Assembly: GCF_050003625.1 (NCBI RefSeq)
Contig: NC_134400.1
Location: forward strand, 49,713,096-49,777,095
Direction of reading: 5' to 3'
From: Haematobia irritans
Taxonomy: Eukaryota > Arthropoda > Insecta > Diptera > Muscidae
Length of the DNA: 64,000 bases
The notes beneath the pieces are model-generated. The model was not told the DNA's origin. It worked only from the letters and a program-made list of their open reading frames with translations, and did not search any database. This document shows, piece after piece, positions 35,886-46,770 of this stretch. The translations under genes and the position numbers were made by a program. How positions within the stretch are numbered: the stretch's first letter is position 1; each line of letters starts with the position of its first letter.

Positions 35886-36171
35886 ACACTCCAAAAAATT
35901 TACTTGGATTCAAAGATTTTGATTCTCTTAAGCGTTTTGGTATTGATTTCGAGCCAAAGACACATTAAGAGATAAAATTTCTTTTCTCAAGAACGAAAGT
36001 TTAGACATACAAAAATTTTGCGACAATCGTTAAATCATTTGTCATAAAGTCGGGTTCGTTGGTTTGACAGCTAGAAAGAGGAATTTCGTTTTTAACATAA
36101 AGTAATTTTTTTAGGAAATATCTGGTATTAAAACTAGGCTCTTTAAAATTAGAATTAGGTTGCAGATTGGA

Positions 36172-36541
36172 GGTGTGCACGTGACATGAAATTGTCGTAA
36201 CTCACGAAAATCTTCGTGACTCACGCGTGAGTCACGCTGATGACAACGTCGTGAGTGTGCATGAGCGTGATTAACAAACCAAATATCGTGCGTGAGTCAC
36301 GAAAATAATTTCTTCGTGAGTGTGCGTGAGTAACGATTTTCGGAAAAACACGCTCACGAAAATAATCCTTCCCACGGATATAAAAGGCTTACGAGTTAAA
36401 TTCATTTACATTTTTAGTGACACCTGGGATGTTAAGAGTTTAATAATGCTCTCGATTTTAATCATGCTCATGTTTTCAGACACGACGCTAAGGTAAATTA
36501 CTAATAAAATTATTCGTGAGTCACGATATTTTTCGTGACGC
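36172..36541. repeat. Cluster of CGTGAGTCACG palindromes with a TATA-like site
   Basis: Contains a 22-base perfect palindrome built of CGTGACTCACG and CGTGAGTCACG (around 36209-36230), plus many whole or half copies ('cgtgcgtgagtcacg', 'ttcgtgagtgtgcgtgagta', 'attcgtgagtcacga'). The core TGAGTCA is the AP-1 consensus. TATAAAAGG lies at 36379-36387, with an Inr-like TCATTT 24-25 bases downstream. The block interrupts M1 sequence, so it was inserted. Promoter function is inference. Confidence 0.55.
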
Positions 36542-36780
36542 AAATTTCAAAGATTCATATCCTAAATTTAAAGAATACAACTTTTAAGGCAAAGATTTTG
36601 AACTTACTTTAAAACAAAAATTCTTTATTTTTAACGAAATTTGTCCTTGGGTTACAGGGACAGCCCGATTTGATTCAGGCTCTGAATGGTCGATTGTGAT
36701 AAAAAAAATTTTCCTTTATATTTTGTAAATTACTTGTTCTAAATTTTTCATGAATTTTAGAGGGCATGTGCTAACATCTC

Positions 36781-37708
36781 GTACCAAATATTTACCGAAT
36801 CGGGTTTAGTCTTCCAAGAGACACCAGAGGTCAATTCTGGGAATTGGTTTGTATGGGGGCTATACAAAAATGTGGCCCTTTTGCAATACCCACCGAACTA
36901 CATCAATAACAACGGAAGTTAGAGTGATTTAACACTCAAAAAAAAAAAAGTTTACTTGGATCCAAAGATCTTGACCTTCCTTTAAGGATTTTGGTATTGA
37001 TTCCGAGCCAAAGATGCGGCTTCTTTAAAATAAAGACATTTTTTATGGACCTCCCTGGCTTTAAATCTAGGATCAATAAAATTAAAATTGGATACAGATC
37101 TCATTCATCGAATTTTTATTTTCGGTTTGCGATGTATTAATATAGGTATTCATGTACAAACAAATTCCAGTTTCAAAATCCAAATTATGCCAAGTACTTC
37201 AAAGTAAAAACTATTTTCTAAATGCTAAAAAAACTTCAAACAAACGATGCCCTTGAAATAAGTCTTGGCCTATATTTGAAGCGTTTTTATCTTACATTTA
37301 AAAATTCAATATGTCAGTTGAGTTGAAGACGATTTCTTTAAATTAAAAATGTTTTTCTTTATTTTAAGGAACATTTGCTTTACTTCAAAGATCTACATCT
37401 TCAACAGAGGGATGCAAAATTTCAAGATTTGTGTCCTAAATTTAATGAAAAAATTTTTTGAAGCAAGGATTATAAACTTTCTTTTAACTAAAATGTCATC
37501 ATTTTAAAGAATTTTGTCCTTGGCATTGCGTAAATTTTGAGTCTTAAAATTTAAGTTGCATAATCTTCCATATTATGTCAATATTGTTTTCAGTGAAATA
37601 GACGGACGGACATCGCTTGATCGACTCAGAATTTCACCACGATCTAGAATATACATACTTTATGGGGTCTGAGACCCATATTTTGATCCTATGGTGGAGG
37701 GTATAAAA
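36781..37708 (-). mobile_element. Old HI remnant split by an M1 copy
   Basis: HI wording at 36781-36929 ('ggtttgtatgggggctatac', 'acatcaataacaac', 'gaagttagagtgattt') resumes at 37598 ('agacggacggacatcgcttg', 'ttcaccacgatctagaatat', 'tatggtggagggta'). Confidence 0.65.
36931..37597 (+). mobile_element. M1-family TA-element inside HI
   Basis: Starts CACTCAAAAAAAAAAAAGTT then 'tggatccaaagatcttgacc', and ends 'gtcaatattgttttcagtg'. It sits at 'gattta' and 'aatagacgg' of the HI sequence. Confidence 0.65.
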
Positions 37709-38012
37709 CTTGCTTTACTTCAAAGAATAACAACTTTATCGGAGGGACGCATATTCAATGATTCGTGTCCTACATTTAAAAAAATTTAAATTTCCTTATA
37801 TTAAAGAAATAATCCTTAATACATATTGTGTGCATTGCGTGTTCTAAAAATTAGGTTCCATAATTTTTCGTATTAGGTCAATAATAGTACCAAGGCCACA
37901 TCTTTTGGATTTGCCGATAAACAAAAAAATTAGTAACATTTCAATTGATACACTTAAAAAAAAAGTTAACCTTTATGGCACTAAAGCCATTTTAACTATA
38001 TTTCGGTTCATG

Positions 38013-39858
38013 GAATTATTATACCCTCCACCATAGGATGGGGGGTATATTAACTTTGTCATTCCGTTTGTAACACATCGAAATATTGTTCTAAGACCCC
38101 ATAAAGTATATATATTCTGGGTCGTGGTGAAATTCTGAGTCGATCTGAGCATGTCCGTCCGTCCGTCCGTCTGTTGAAATCACGCTAACTTCCGAACGAA
38201 ACAATCTATCGACTTGAAACTTGGCACAAGTAGTTGTTATTGATGTAGGTCGGATGGTATTGTAAATGGGCCATATCGGTTCACTTTTACGTATAGCCCC
38301 CATATAAACGGACCCCCAAATTTGGCTTGCGAGGCCTCTAAGAGAAGCAAATTTCATCCGATCCGGCTGAAATTTGGTACATGGTGTTAATATATGGTCT
38401 CTAACAACCATGCAAAAATTGGTTCACATCGGTCCATAATTATATATAGTCCCCATATAAACCGATCCCCCGATTTGGCTTGCGAGGCCTCTAAAAGAAG
38501 CAAATTTCATCCGATACGGCTGAAATTTTGTACATGGTGTTAGTATATGGTCTCTAACAACCATGCAAAAATTGGTTCACATCGGTCCATAATTATATAT
38601 AGCCCCCATATAAACCGATCACCAGAGTTGACCTCCGGAGCCTCTTGGTAGACCAAAATTTATCTGATTCAGTTGAAATTTTGTACGTGGTGTTAGTATA
38701 TGGCCTCAAACTCCCATGCAAAAATTGGTCGGTATCGGTCCATAATTATATATAGGCCCCATATAAACCGATCCCCAGATTTGACCTCCAGAGCCCTTTG
38801 GAAGAGCAAAATTCTTCCCATTAGGTAGAAATTTGGTACACACAAAAAAATTTCGCGAAAATTTTTCCAATTAAAATTTTAATTGGGTTTTAAAAAATAT
38901 TCAATTAAAAATTTAATTGATTCAACAAATTTTTTAATTGAAACAAAAATCAATCACAAAAATAATAGTATCAATTAGTTTTTTAATTGGATCAATTAAC
39001 TTTTTAATTGACCTTCAATTAATTTTTAATTGATACTATCATTTCTGTGATTGAAGACATTTCAATTAAAAATTAATTGGATCGATTAATTTCGTGATTG
39101 AATCAGAAAAAAATTGTTTTGTGTGAACGTGATGTTAGTATATGGTATCCAATAATCTTGCAGGAATTGGTTCCTTTCAGTCCATAATTATATATAGCTC
39201 CCATATAAACCGATCCCCAGATTTGACCTCCGGTGCCTTTTGGAGAAGCAAAATTCATCCGATCTGCTTGAAATTTGGTACGTGGTATATAGTATATGAT
39301 ATTTAACAACCATGCCAAAAGTGGTCCATATCAGTCCATAATCATATATAGCCCCATATAAACCGATCCCGAGATTTGGTTTTGGAGCCTCTTGGAGGAG
39401 CAAATTTCATCCGAGTGAGTTGAAATTTGGTACATAGTGCTAGTATATGGTCGTTAACAACCATGCCTAACTAGGTCCATATCGGTCTATAGTTATATAT
39501 ATCCCTCAGATAAATCGATTTCCAATCACACAAAAATTGGTCCATATCAAGTTCATAATTGTATATAGCCCCAATATAAGCGACCCCCATTTTTCAATTC
39601 TGGCTCTCTACTTACCGTGCAAAAAGTCCATATCGATTCGTAATTATTTGTAGACTTAAGTATACATAACTTTTTTGTCTAATATATACCACGTATGGAC
39701 TAACTCACAATTTAGAAAACGATGTTAAGAAGTTTTAAGATACCACAACCCAAGTAATTAGATTGTGGATGACAGTCTTTCGTAGAAGTTTCAACGCAAT
39801 CCATGGTGGAGGGTACATAAGATTCGGCCTGGCCGAACTTACGGCCGTATATACTTGT
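38013..39858 (+). mobile_element. Old HI element, nearly full length
   Basis: Hairpin 'ataccctccaccataggatg' at the start, (GTCC)3-4, about eight diverged 153-bp units and the usual end (TTCGGCCTGGCCGAA, then GGCCGTATATACTTGT). It lacks the 29-bp minisatellite that marks the young cassettes. It is interrupted by a MITE at 38839-39125. Confidence 0.8.
38839..39125. mobile_element. Palindromic TA-type MITE rich in TTAATTGA words
   Basis: Starts CACACAAAAAAATTTCG and ends AAAAATTGTTTTGTGTG. It lies after TA in 'tttggta', and 'acgtgatgttag' follows, so the host HI unit reads on. The interior repeats 'caattaaaaatttaattga' forms in both orientations. Confidence 0.75.
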
Positions 39859-40039
39859 TACGTTTTGAGAAAGTATCCTTAACTTTAATATTTGTTGGTG
39901 TACGGTAGTTAGATGAACTAAAAAAGGGGGAAAATTATACACAAATGAAGCACAAAGATTTAATAAATTCGTGTCTCACAAAAAAAGTTTAGAATTTCGT
40001 AAAATTTGTAAAATTTTACAATAATGAGGCAATCCTCAA

Positions 40040-40430
40040 CTTCGTATGGTGCACTAAACAAATCATGTCTGGTTCCAAAGATTTTGTCTTTAAACTAATG
40101 ATTTTGGTATTGATTCCGATCCAAAGAAGCGCCGAAAAAGTAAAAATATGTAAAGACAATTTCATTAATTTTGAAGAATTTTTCAGAACTTTTAAAGCCA
40201 AGTTGACTTTACTCAATCAAATTTTCCCTTCCTGTTAAGATGTTCATTTTTATGTCGTTCCACTTAACTATAAGGACAAAACCACTTTATTGAAAAGTTT
40301 ATCGACTTTTGTACAAAGAAAAAACTTTGTATCAGAGAAATGCTTCTTCTATACTCTGCAAAATTCGCATTCGTATTGTAAGGACATGAAATCTTTGGTC
40401 TCAGTGGAAATATTTTTCAGCATACTTAAG
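40040..40430 (+). mobile_element. M2-family fragment
   Basis: 'gtctggttccaaagattttg', 'ttgattccgatccaaagaag' and, at the end, 'ggacatgaaatctttggtct' then 'ggaaatatttttcag'. The region 39859-40040 before it and 40431-40606 after it contain nothing recognised. Confidence 0.5.
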
Positions 40431-40606
40431 ACATTTTTTCAATTTTTAATTCAAACTATGTAATTTTCTTTAACAAGTGAAAACAAAATAATTATGTCTA
40501 ATAAATTTTCTTGAATTTGTCGTGATATCGGCGTTTGTAGACCACCTACCCTTGTGTTTCGATTCGAGAGAATATATTGTGCTTGTCCACAATTCCCCTT
40601 TTCGCG

Positions 40607-42637
40607 TTTTTTTATACCCTCCATCATAGGATGGGGGTATATTAACTTTGTCATTCCGTTTGTAACACATCGAAATATTGCTCTAAGACCCCATAAAGTA
40701 TATATATTCTGGGTCGTGGTGAAATTCTGAGTCGATCTAAGCATGTCCGTCCGTCCGTCCGTCCGTCCGTCCGTCCGTCTGTTGAAATCACGCTAACTTC
40801 CGAACGAAACAAGCTATCGACTTGAAACTTGGCACAAGTAGTTGTTATCGATGTAGGTCGGATGGTATTGAAAATGGGCCATATCGGTCCACTTTTACGT
40901 ATAGCCCCCATATAAAGGGACCCTCAGATTTGGCTTGTGGAGCCTCTAACAGAAGCATATTTCATCCGATCCGGCTGAAATTTGGTACATAGTGTTGGTA
41001 TATGGTCTCTAACAACCATGCAAAAATTGGTCCATATCGGTCCATAATTATATATAGCCCCCATATAAACCGATCCCCAGATTTGGCTTGTGGAGCCTCT
41101 AAGAGAAGCATATTTCATCCGATCCGGCTGAAATTTGGTACATGGTGTTAGTATATGGTCTCTAACAACCATGCAAAAATTGGTTCACATCGGTCCATAA
41201 TTATATATAGCCCCCATATAAACCGATCCCCAGATTTGGCTTACGGAGCCTCAAAGAGAAGCAAATTTCATCCGATCTGGCTGAAATTTGGTACATGATG
41301 TTGGTATATGGTCTCTAACAACCATGCAAAAATTGGTCCACATCGGTCCATAATTATATATAGCCCCCATATAAACCGATCCCCAGATTTAGCTTGTGGA
41401 GCCTCTAAGAGAAGCATATTTCATCCGATCCGGCTGAAATTTGGTACATGGTGTTGGTATATGGTCTCTAACAACCATGCAAAAATTGGTCCATATCGGT
41501 CCTTAATTATATATAGCCCCCATATAAACCCGTCCGCAGATTTGACTTGTGGAGCCTCAAAGAGAAGCAAATTGCATCCGATCCGGCTGAAATTTGGTAC
41601 ATGGTGTTGATATATGGTCTGTAACAATCATGCAAAAATTGGTCCACATCGGTCCATAATTATATATAGCCCCCATATAAACCGATCTCCAGATTTGGCT
41701 TGCGAAGCCTCAAAGAGAAGCAAATTGCATCCGATCCGGCTGAAATTTGGTACATGGTATTGGTATATGGTCTCTAGCAACCGTGCAAAAATTGGTCCAT
41801 ATCGGTCCATAATTATATATAGTCCCCATATAAAACGTTCTCCAGATTTGACCTCCGGAGCCTCTTGGAGGAGCAAAATTCATCCGATCCGGTTCAAATT
41901 AGGAACGTGGTGTTAGTATATGGTCGCTAACAACCATACCAAAATTGGTCCAATCACACAAAACTTGAAACTAGAGCCAAAAATAATCTACCAAAATTTT
42001 ATTTCTATAGAAAATTTTGTCAAAATTTTATTTCTAGAGAAAATTTTGTTAAAATTTTATTCGGTTCATAATAAAATTTTCATCATTGCCAAAATTTTAT
42101 TTCTATAGAAAATTTTGTTCAAATTTTATTCGGTTCATAATTATGGTTGCCACTCGAGCCAAAAATAATCTACCAAGATTTTATTTTTATAGAAAATTTT
42201 GTCAAAAGTTTATTTCTATAGAAAATTTTGTTAAAATTCTATTTCTGTACACATTTTTGTCAAAATTTTCTTTCTATAGAAAATTTTGTGAAAATTTTTA
42301 TTTCTATAGAAAATTTTGTGAAAATTTTATTTCTATAGAAAATTTTGTTAAAATTTTATTTCTGTAGAAAATTTTGTCAAAATTTTATGTCTACTTTGTC
42401 AAACTGAATTATATACGTATTGGATCGATCTTTTTCGATTTAATATATACCCCGTATGGACTTACATATAATTTAGAAGATGGTATTAGGAGTTTTTAAG
42501 ATACCTTGCCATCGGCAAGCGTTACCGCAACTTAACTGCCACTTGTGGGTGGCAGTGTTTAGAAGAAGTTTCTACGCAATCCATGATGGAGGGTACCTAA
42601 GCTTCGGCCTGGCCGAACTTACGGCCGTATATACTTG
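40607..42637 (+). mobile_element. Young HI cassette, complete copy
   Basis: Same order and nearly the same sequence as 33221-35256: hairpin at 40612, (GTCC)8 plus GTCT, seven 153-bp units, 29-bp minisatellite, tail to ACTTGT. One visible change in the tail is GGTACCTAAGC instead of GGTACATAAGC. Confidence 0.9.
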
Positions 42638-43316
42638 TTTTTCATTATTAATATAGCGTTGACGATGATTATAATGATGCTGGCGATGACGATCCAGCTT
42701 CATCATTTGTTTCATCGATATTGTTTACTTCAGAGTCACTATGTTCGCCACTAATCTGGGGCAATGATTGATTATTTACGTACACATGTATGTGTAGGTT
42801 ATCGCGCGATAAATACACAACCAAATGTTTATATGTCCTAAGTATCCCAGTGGTGGAATCGGTTAGTTATTTATCTCCAAATGATGCCTCGCATTAGCCC
42901 TTATTGCGAATGATATCCTATGTCATATTATATATTTTATTGAAGCAATCCAGAAGTCAAGAACTTTCCCTATATTTTAATCGACTATGAATGCATTTCG
43001 GAATTAGGAATATAGGAGGTATTTTTAATGCAATGGGTATATTAACCCTCTAATGCGGGCTTTGGCAGGCGGGCTTAATTTAATAAGGAAGCTTTTAGTA
43101 AAACACACCCTAAGATAACAAAAATGGGCAAAACTTATTTGAAACTATTCAAGAGGCTTTGCAGCATATGCTGAATTTTACGGTATACATTTGTCTTGCT
43201 TCGTTCTCCTGCTTTTGTGTCGTTAACATTGAAAATTTAATCAGCTGGCAAAAAAATTGGGGCATTAAAGGGTTAATTTTGATTAGCAAGCTATAAGGCA
43301 TTACCGAAAGTCATAA
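42638..43316. other. Unassigned spacer
   Basis: Mixed-composition sequence ('gatgatgctggcgatgac' near the start). No frame, repeat or RNA signature was recognised. Confidence 0.4.
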
Positions 43317-43880
43317 TGGTTAGCCCAACTTACAATGGTTAGGCCATTACGCATACAAATCGTCATGGGTTCAATTCCAGTTTTGACCAAACACAGTTCT
43401 TCAGCCTCTCAGTAATGCTGTTGACATTTCAGAGTGGTTAGGTTAGGTTAGGTTAGGTTATGTGGCAGCCCGATGTATCAGGCTCACTTAGACTATTCAG
43501 TCCATTGTGATACCACAGTGGTGAACTTCTCTCTTATCACTGAGTGCTGCCCGATTCCATGTTAAGCTCAATGACAAGGGACCTCCTTTTTATAGCCGAG
43601 TCCGAACGGCGTTCCACATTCCAGTGAAACCACTTAGAGAAGCTTTGAAACCCTCAGAAATGTCACCAGCATTACTGAGGTGGGATAATCCACCGCTGAA
43701 AAACTTGTTGGTGTTCGGTCGTAGCAGGAATCAAACCCACGACCTTGTGTATGCAAGGCGGGCATGCTAACCATTGCACCACGGTGGCTCCCTTTCAGAG
43801 TGGTTCAAAGCTTCTCTAAGTAGTTTCACCACAATGTGAAACGCCGTTCGAACTTCGGCGTTCGGCTATAAGAAGGAAGT
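43317..43880 (+). mobile_element. Old SINE copy, split by a younger SINE
   Basis: The diverged tRNA-like head (43320-43385, 'catgggttcaattccag') and first body part run to 43437. The body resumes at 43803 ('tggttcaaagcttctctaag', 'gaaacgccgttcgaac'). Confidence 0.75.
43438..43792 (-). mobile_element. tRNA-derived SINE, full length, with target duplication
   Basis: Minus orientation, about 355 bases. The head is at 43792 (GGGAGCCACCGTGGTGCAAT, A-box-like TGGTTAGCATG, B-box-like GGGTTTGATTCC), then the body, then the shared LINE tail and (CCTAA)n, seen here as TTAGGTTAGGTTAGG at 43438. The direct repeat TTTCAGAGTGG occurs at 43427-43437 and 43793-43803, a typical LINE-mediated duplication. Confidence 0.9.
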
Positions 43881-43884
43881 GTCC

Positions 43885-44212
43885 TGCAATGAAAGAAAGC
43901 ATGCCCAGTTCCAAAGATTTTGTCTTTACTTTAAAAATGTTGGTATTGGTTCCGAGCCAAAGAAGCGGAGAATACAAGTAAGGATATTTTTAAGACACAA
44001 TTCTCTTTTAAATTTGGGTTTTGTGTACTTGCTTCTAGGATGCAAATTTTTATTTTTCGCTTTTTCAGCTTTGTTTCTTCATATGCTATCAAAAACGAGT
44101 TAATGACAACTTTATTTTCCAAAATAAGACTCGACTTCCAGTAGAAATTGATATGTTTCAAGTAAAAAACGTCTTTAAAATAAAGTGTTGAAAAACATGT
44201 CCTATATTTGAA
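43885..44212 (+). mobile_element. M2-family fragment
   Basis: 'aagcatgcccagttccaaag', 'gttccgagccaaagaagcgg' and 'aaaacatgtcctatatttga'. The right end is lost against the HI fragment. Confidence 0.5.
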
Positions 44213-44552
44213 CGATTTTTATACCCTGCACCATAGGATGGGGGTATATTAACTTTGTCATTCCGTTTGTAACACATCGAAATATTGCTCTAAGACCCCA
44301 TAGAGTATATATATTCTGGGTCGTGGTAAATTCTGAGTCGATCTGAGCATGTCCGTCTGTTGAAATCACGCTAACTTCCCAACTAAACAAGCTATCGACT
44401 TGAAACTTGGCACAAGTAGTTGTTATTGATGTAGGTTGGATGGTATTGCAAATGGGTCATATCGGTCCACTTTTACGTATAGCCCCCATATAAACGGATC
44501 CCCCAATTTGGCTTGCCGATCCTCTAAGAGAAGCAAATTTCATCCGATCCGA
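44213..44552 (+). mobile_element. Old HI left-end fragment
   Basis: Hairpin 'ataccctgcaccataggatg', 'gtaacacatcgaaatattgc', then a short GTCC tract and part of one 153-bp unit. Confidence 0.75.
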
Positions 44553-44656
44553 TCATACAAACATTTCTCTTTTCCTTTGCTACCATCAAATCATCGATTT
44601 GAGTGCAGTTGGATGGGTTTATTTTGAGCGTGCTTCCTCTTACTTCATTCGTGTTT
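44553..44656 (-). mobile_element. P-family scrap
   Basis: 'catcaaatcatcgatttgag' then 'tgcagttggatgggtttatt' is the reverse of the P interior at 15.27 kb. Confidence 0.5.
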
Positions 44657-45628
44657 TGTTTTTATACCCTGCGCCACACTGTGGGACAGGGTATTATAAG
44701 TTAGTGCATATGTTTGCAACACCCAGAAGGAGACGAGATAGACACATGGTGTCTTTGGCAAAAATGCTCAGGGTGGGCTCCTGAGTCAATATAGCCATGT
44801 CCGTCTGTCCGTGAACACATTTTTGTAACAAAGTCTAGGTCGCAGTTTTATTCCAATCGACTGCAAATTTGGCACAAGTATGTGTTTTGGCTCAGAATAG
44901 AACCCTATTGATTTTGGAAGAAATCGGTTCAGATTTAGATATAGCTCCCATATATATATATTTCGCCCGATATGGACTTATATAGCCCCAGAAGCCAGAG
45001 TTTTACCCTAATTTGCTTAAAACTTTGCACAAGAAGAACAATTAGTACTATAATCAAGTGTGCTCAATTTTATGGAATCGGTTCAGATTTAGATATAGCT
45101 CCCATATATATCTTTCGCCCGATATGGACTAATACGGTCCCATTTAAACTCATATGACCACAGAGGGCAATTTTTTGCTCCGATTTACTTGAAATTCTGC
45201 ACAATGAGTAGAATAAGCATTGTAGCTATGCGCGCCAAATTTGGTTGAAATCGGTTCAGATTTAGATATAGCTCCCCGATTTACACTTTCGCCCGATTTA
45301 CACTCATTTGCCAACAGAGGCCAATTTTTTGCTCCGATTTAGTTGAAATTTTGCACAGGGAGTAGAATTAGCATTGTAGCTATGCGTGCCAAATTTGAAA
45401 TCGGTTCAGATTTAGATATAGCTCCCATATATATGTTTTTCTGATTTCGACAAAAATGGTCAAAATACCAACATTTCCCTTGTAAAATCTCCACTGCTTA
45501 GTCGAAAATTTGTAAAAATGGCTCTAATTTTCCTAAGCTTCTAATACATATATATGGAGCGATAAATCATAAATAAAATTTTGTGAAGTTTCCTTAAAAT
45601 TGCTTCAGATTTAAATGTTTCCCATATT
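44657..45628 (+). mobile_element. HII element, first of two in tandem
   Basis: Hairpin ATACCCTGCGCCACACTG / GGGACAGGGTAT, then 'gccatgtccgtctgtccgtg' and units 'ggttcagatttagatatagc'. Its start is strikingly like Drosophila DINE-1-type elements (family knowledge). It breaks off at 'tttcccatat', where the next one starts. Confidence 0.75.
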
Positions 45629-46770
45629 TATACCCTTCACCACTACTGTGGTACAGGGTATAATAAGTTTGTGCATTTGTAGGTAACGCCAAGAAGGAGT
45701 AATCATAGACCAACCTTTTAGTATACGGATCGGCTTAGAATTAAATTCTGAGTCGATTTAGCGATGTCCGTCTGTCTGTCCGTCTGTCTGTCTGTCTGTC
45801 TGTTGATGTATTTTTGTGTGCAAAGTACAGCTCGCAGTTTTGGTCCGATTGTCCTAAAATTTGGTATAGGGTCCTATTTTGGCTCAAAGACGATCCCTAT
45901 TGATTTTGGAAAAAATCGGTTCAGATTTAGATATAGCTGTCATATATATTTTTCACCGATCTGGTCATAATTGGCGTGTATATCAACCGATCTTCCTCAA
46001 ATTCCGTAAATCCGAATATTTTATGGGTCTCAAAAACCTTGCAAAATATCAGCTAAATCGGTTCAGATTTACATATATCTCCCATATATAGCTTTCGCCC
46101 GATTTACACTCATTTGCCCACAGAGGCCAATTTTTTGCTCCGATTTATTTGAAATTTTGCACAGGGGGTAGAATTAGCATTGTAACTATGCGTGCCAAAT
46201 TTGGTTGAAATCGGTTCAGATTTGGATATATCTCCCATATATAGCTTTCGCCCGATTTACACTCATATGACCACAGAGGCCAATTTTTTGCTCCGATTTA
46301 TTTGAAATTTTGCACAGGGAGTAGAATTAGCATTGTAGCTATGCGTGTCAAATTTGGTTGAAATCGGTTCAGATTTAGATATAGCTCCCATATATAGCTT
46401 TCGCCCGATTTACACTCATATGACCACAGAGGCCAATTTTTAACTCCGATTTAGTTGAAATTTTGCACAGGGAGGAGAATAAGCATTGTTGCTATGCGTG
46501 CCAAATTTGGTTGAAATCGGTTCAGAGTTAGATATAGCTCCCATATATATGTTTTTCTGACTTCGACAAAAATGGTCAAATACCAACATTTTCCTTGTAA
46601 ACTCGCCACTGCTTAGTCGAAAGGTTGTAAAAATGACTCTAATTTTCCTAAACTTCTAATACATATATATCGAGCGATAAATCATAAATAAACTTTTTCG
46701 AAGTTTCCTTAAAATTGCTTCAGATTTAAACGTTTCCCATATATTTTTACTAACATTGTGTTCCACTCTA
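45629..46770 (+). mobile_element. HII element, second in tandem
   Basis: Hairpin 'tacccttcaccactactgtg' / 'gtacagggtata', a GTCTGTCC tract at about 45767-45803, repeated 'aaatcggttcagatttagat' units, and 'actaacattgtgttcc' at the point where A5 is inserted. The sequence resumes after A5 at 49760. Confidence 0.75.

Larger units (their letters stand above)
35887..37905 (+). mobile_element. M1 TA-element containing further insertions
   Basis: Starts TA|CACTCCAAAAAATTTACTTG. M1 wording continues at 36546 ('ttcatatcctaaatttaaag') and again at 37712-37890 ('cttcaaagaataacaacttt'). The gaps hold the CGTGAGTCACG block (36172-36541), a SINE scrap (36650-36703) and an HI remnant (36781-37708) that itself contains a second M1. 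Confidence 0.55.
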
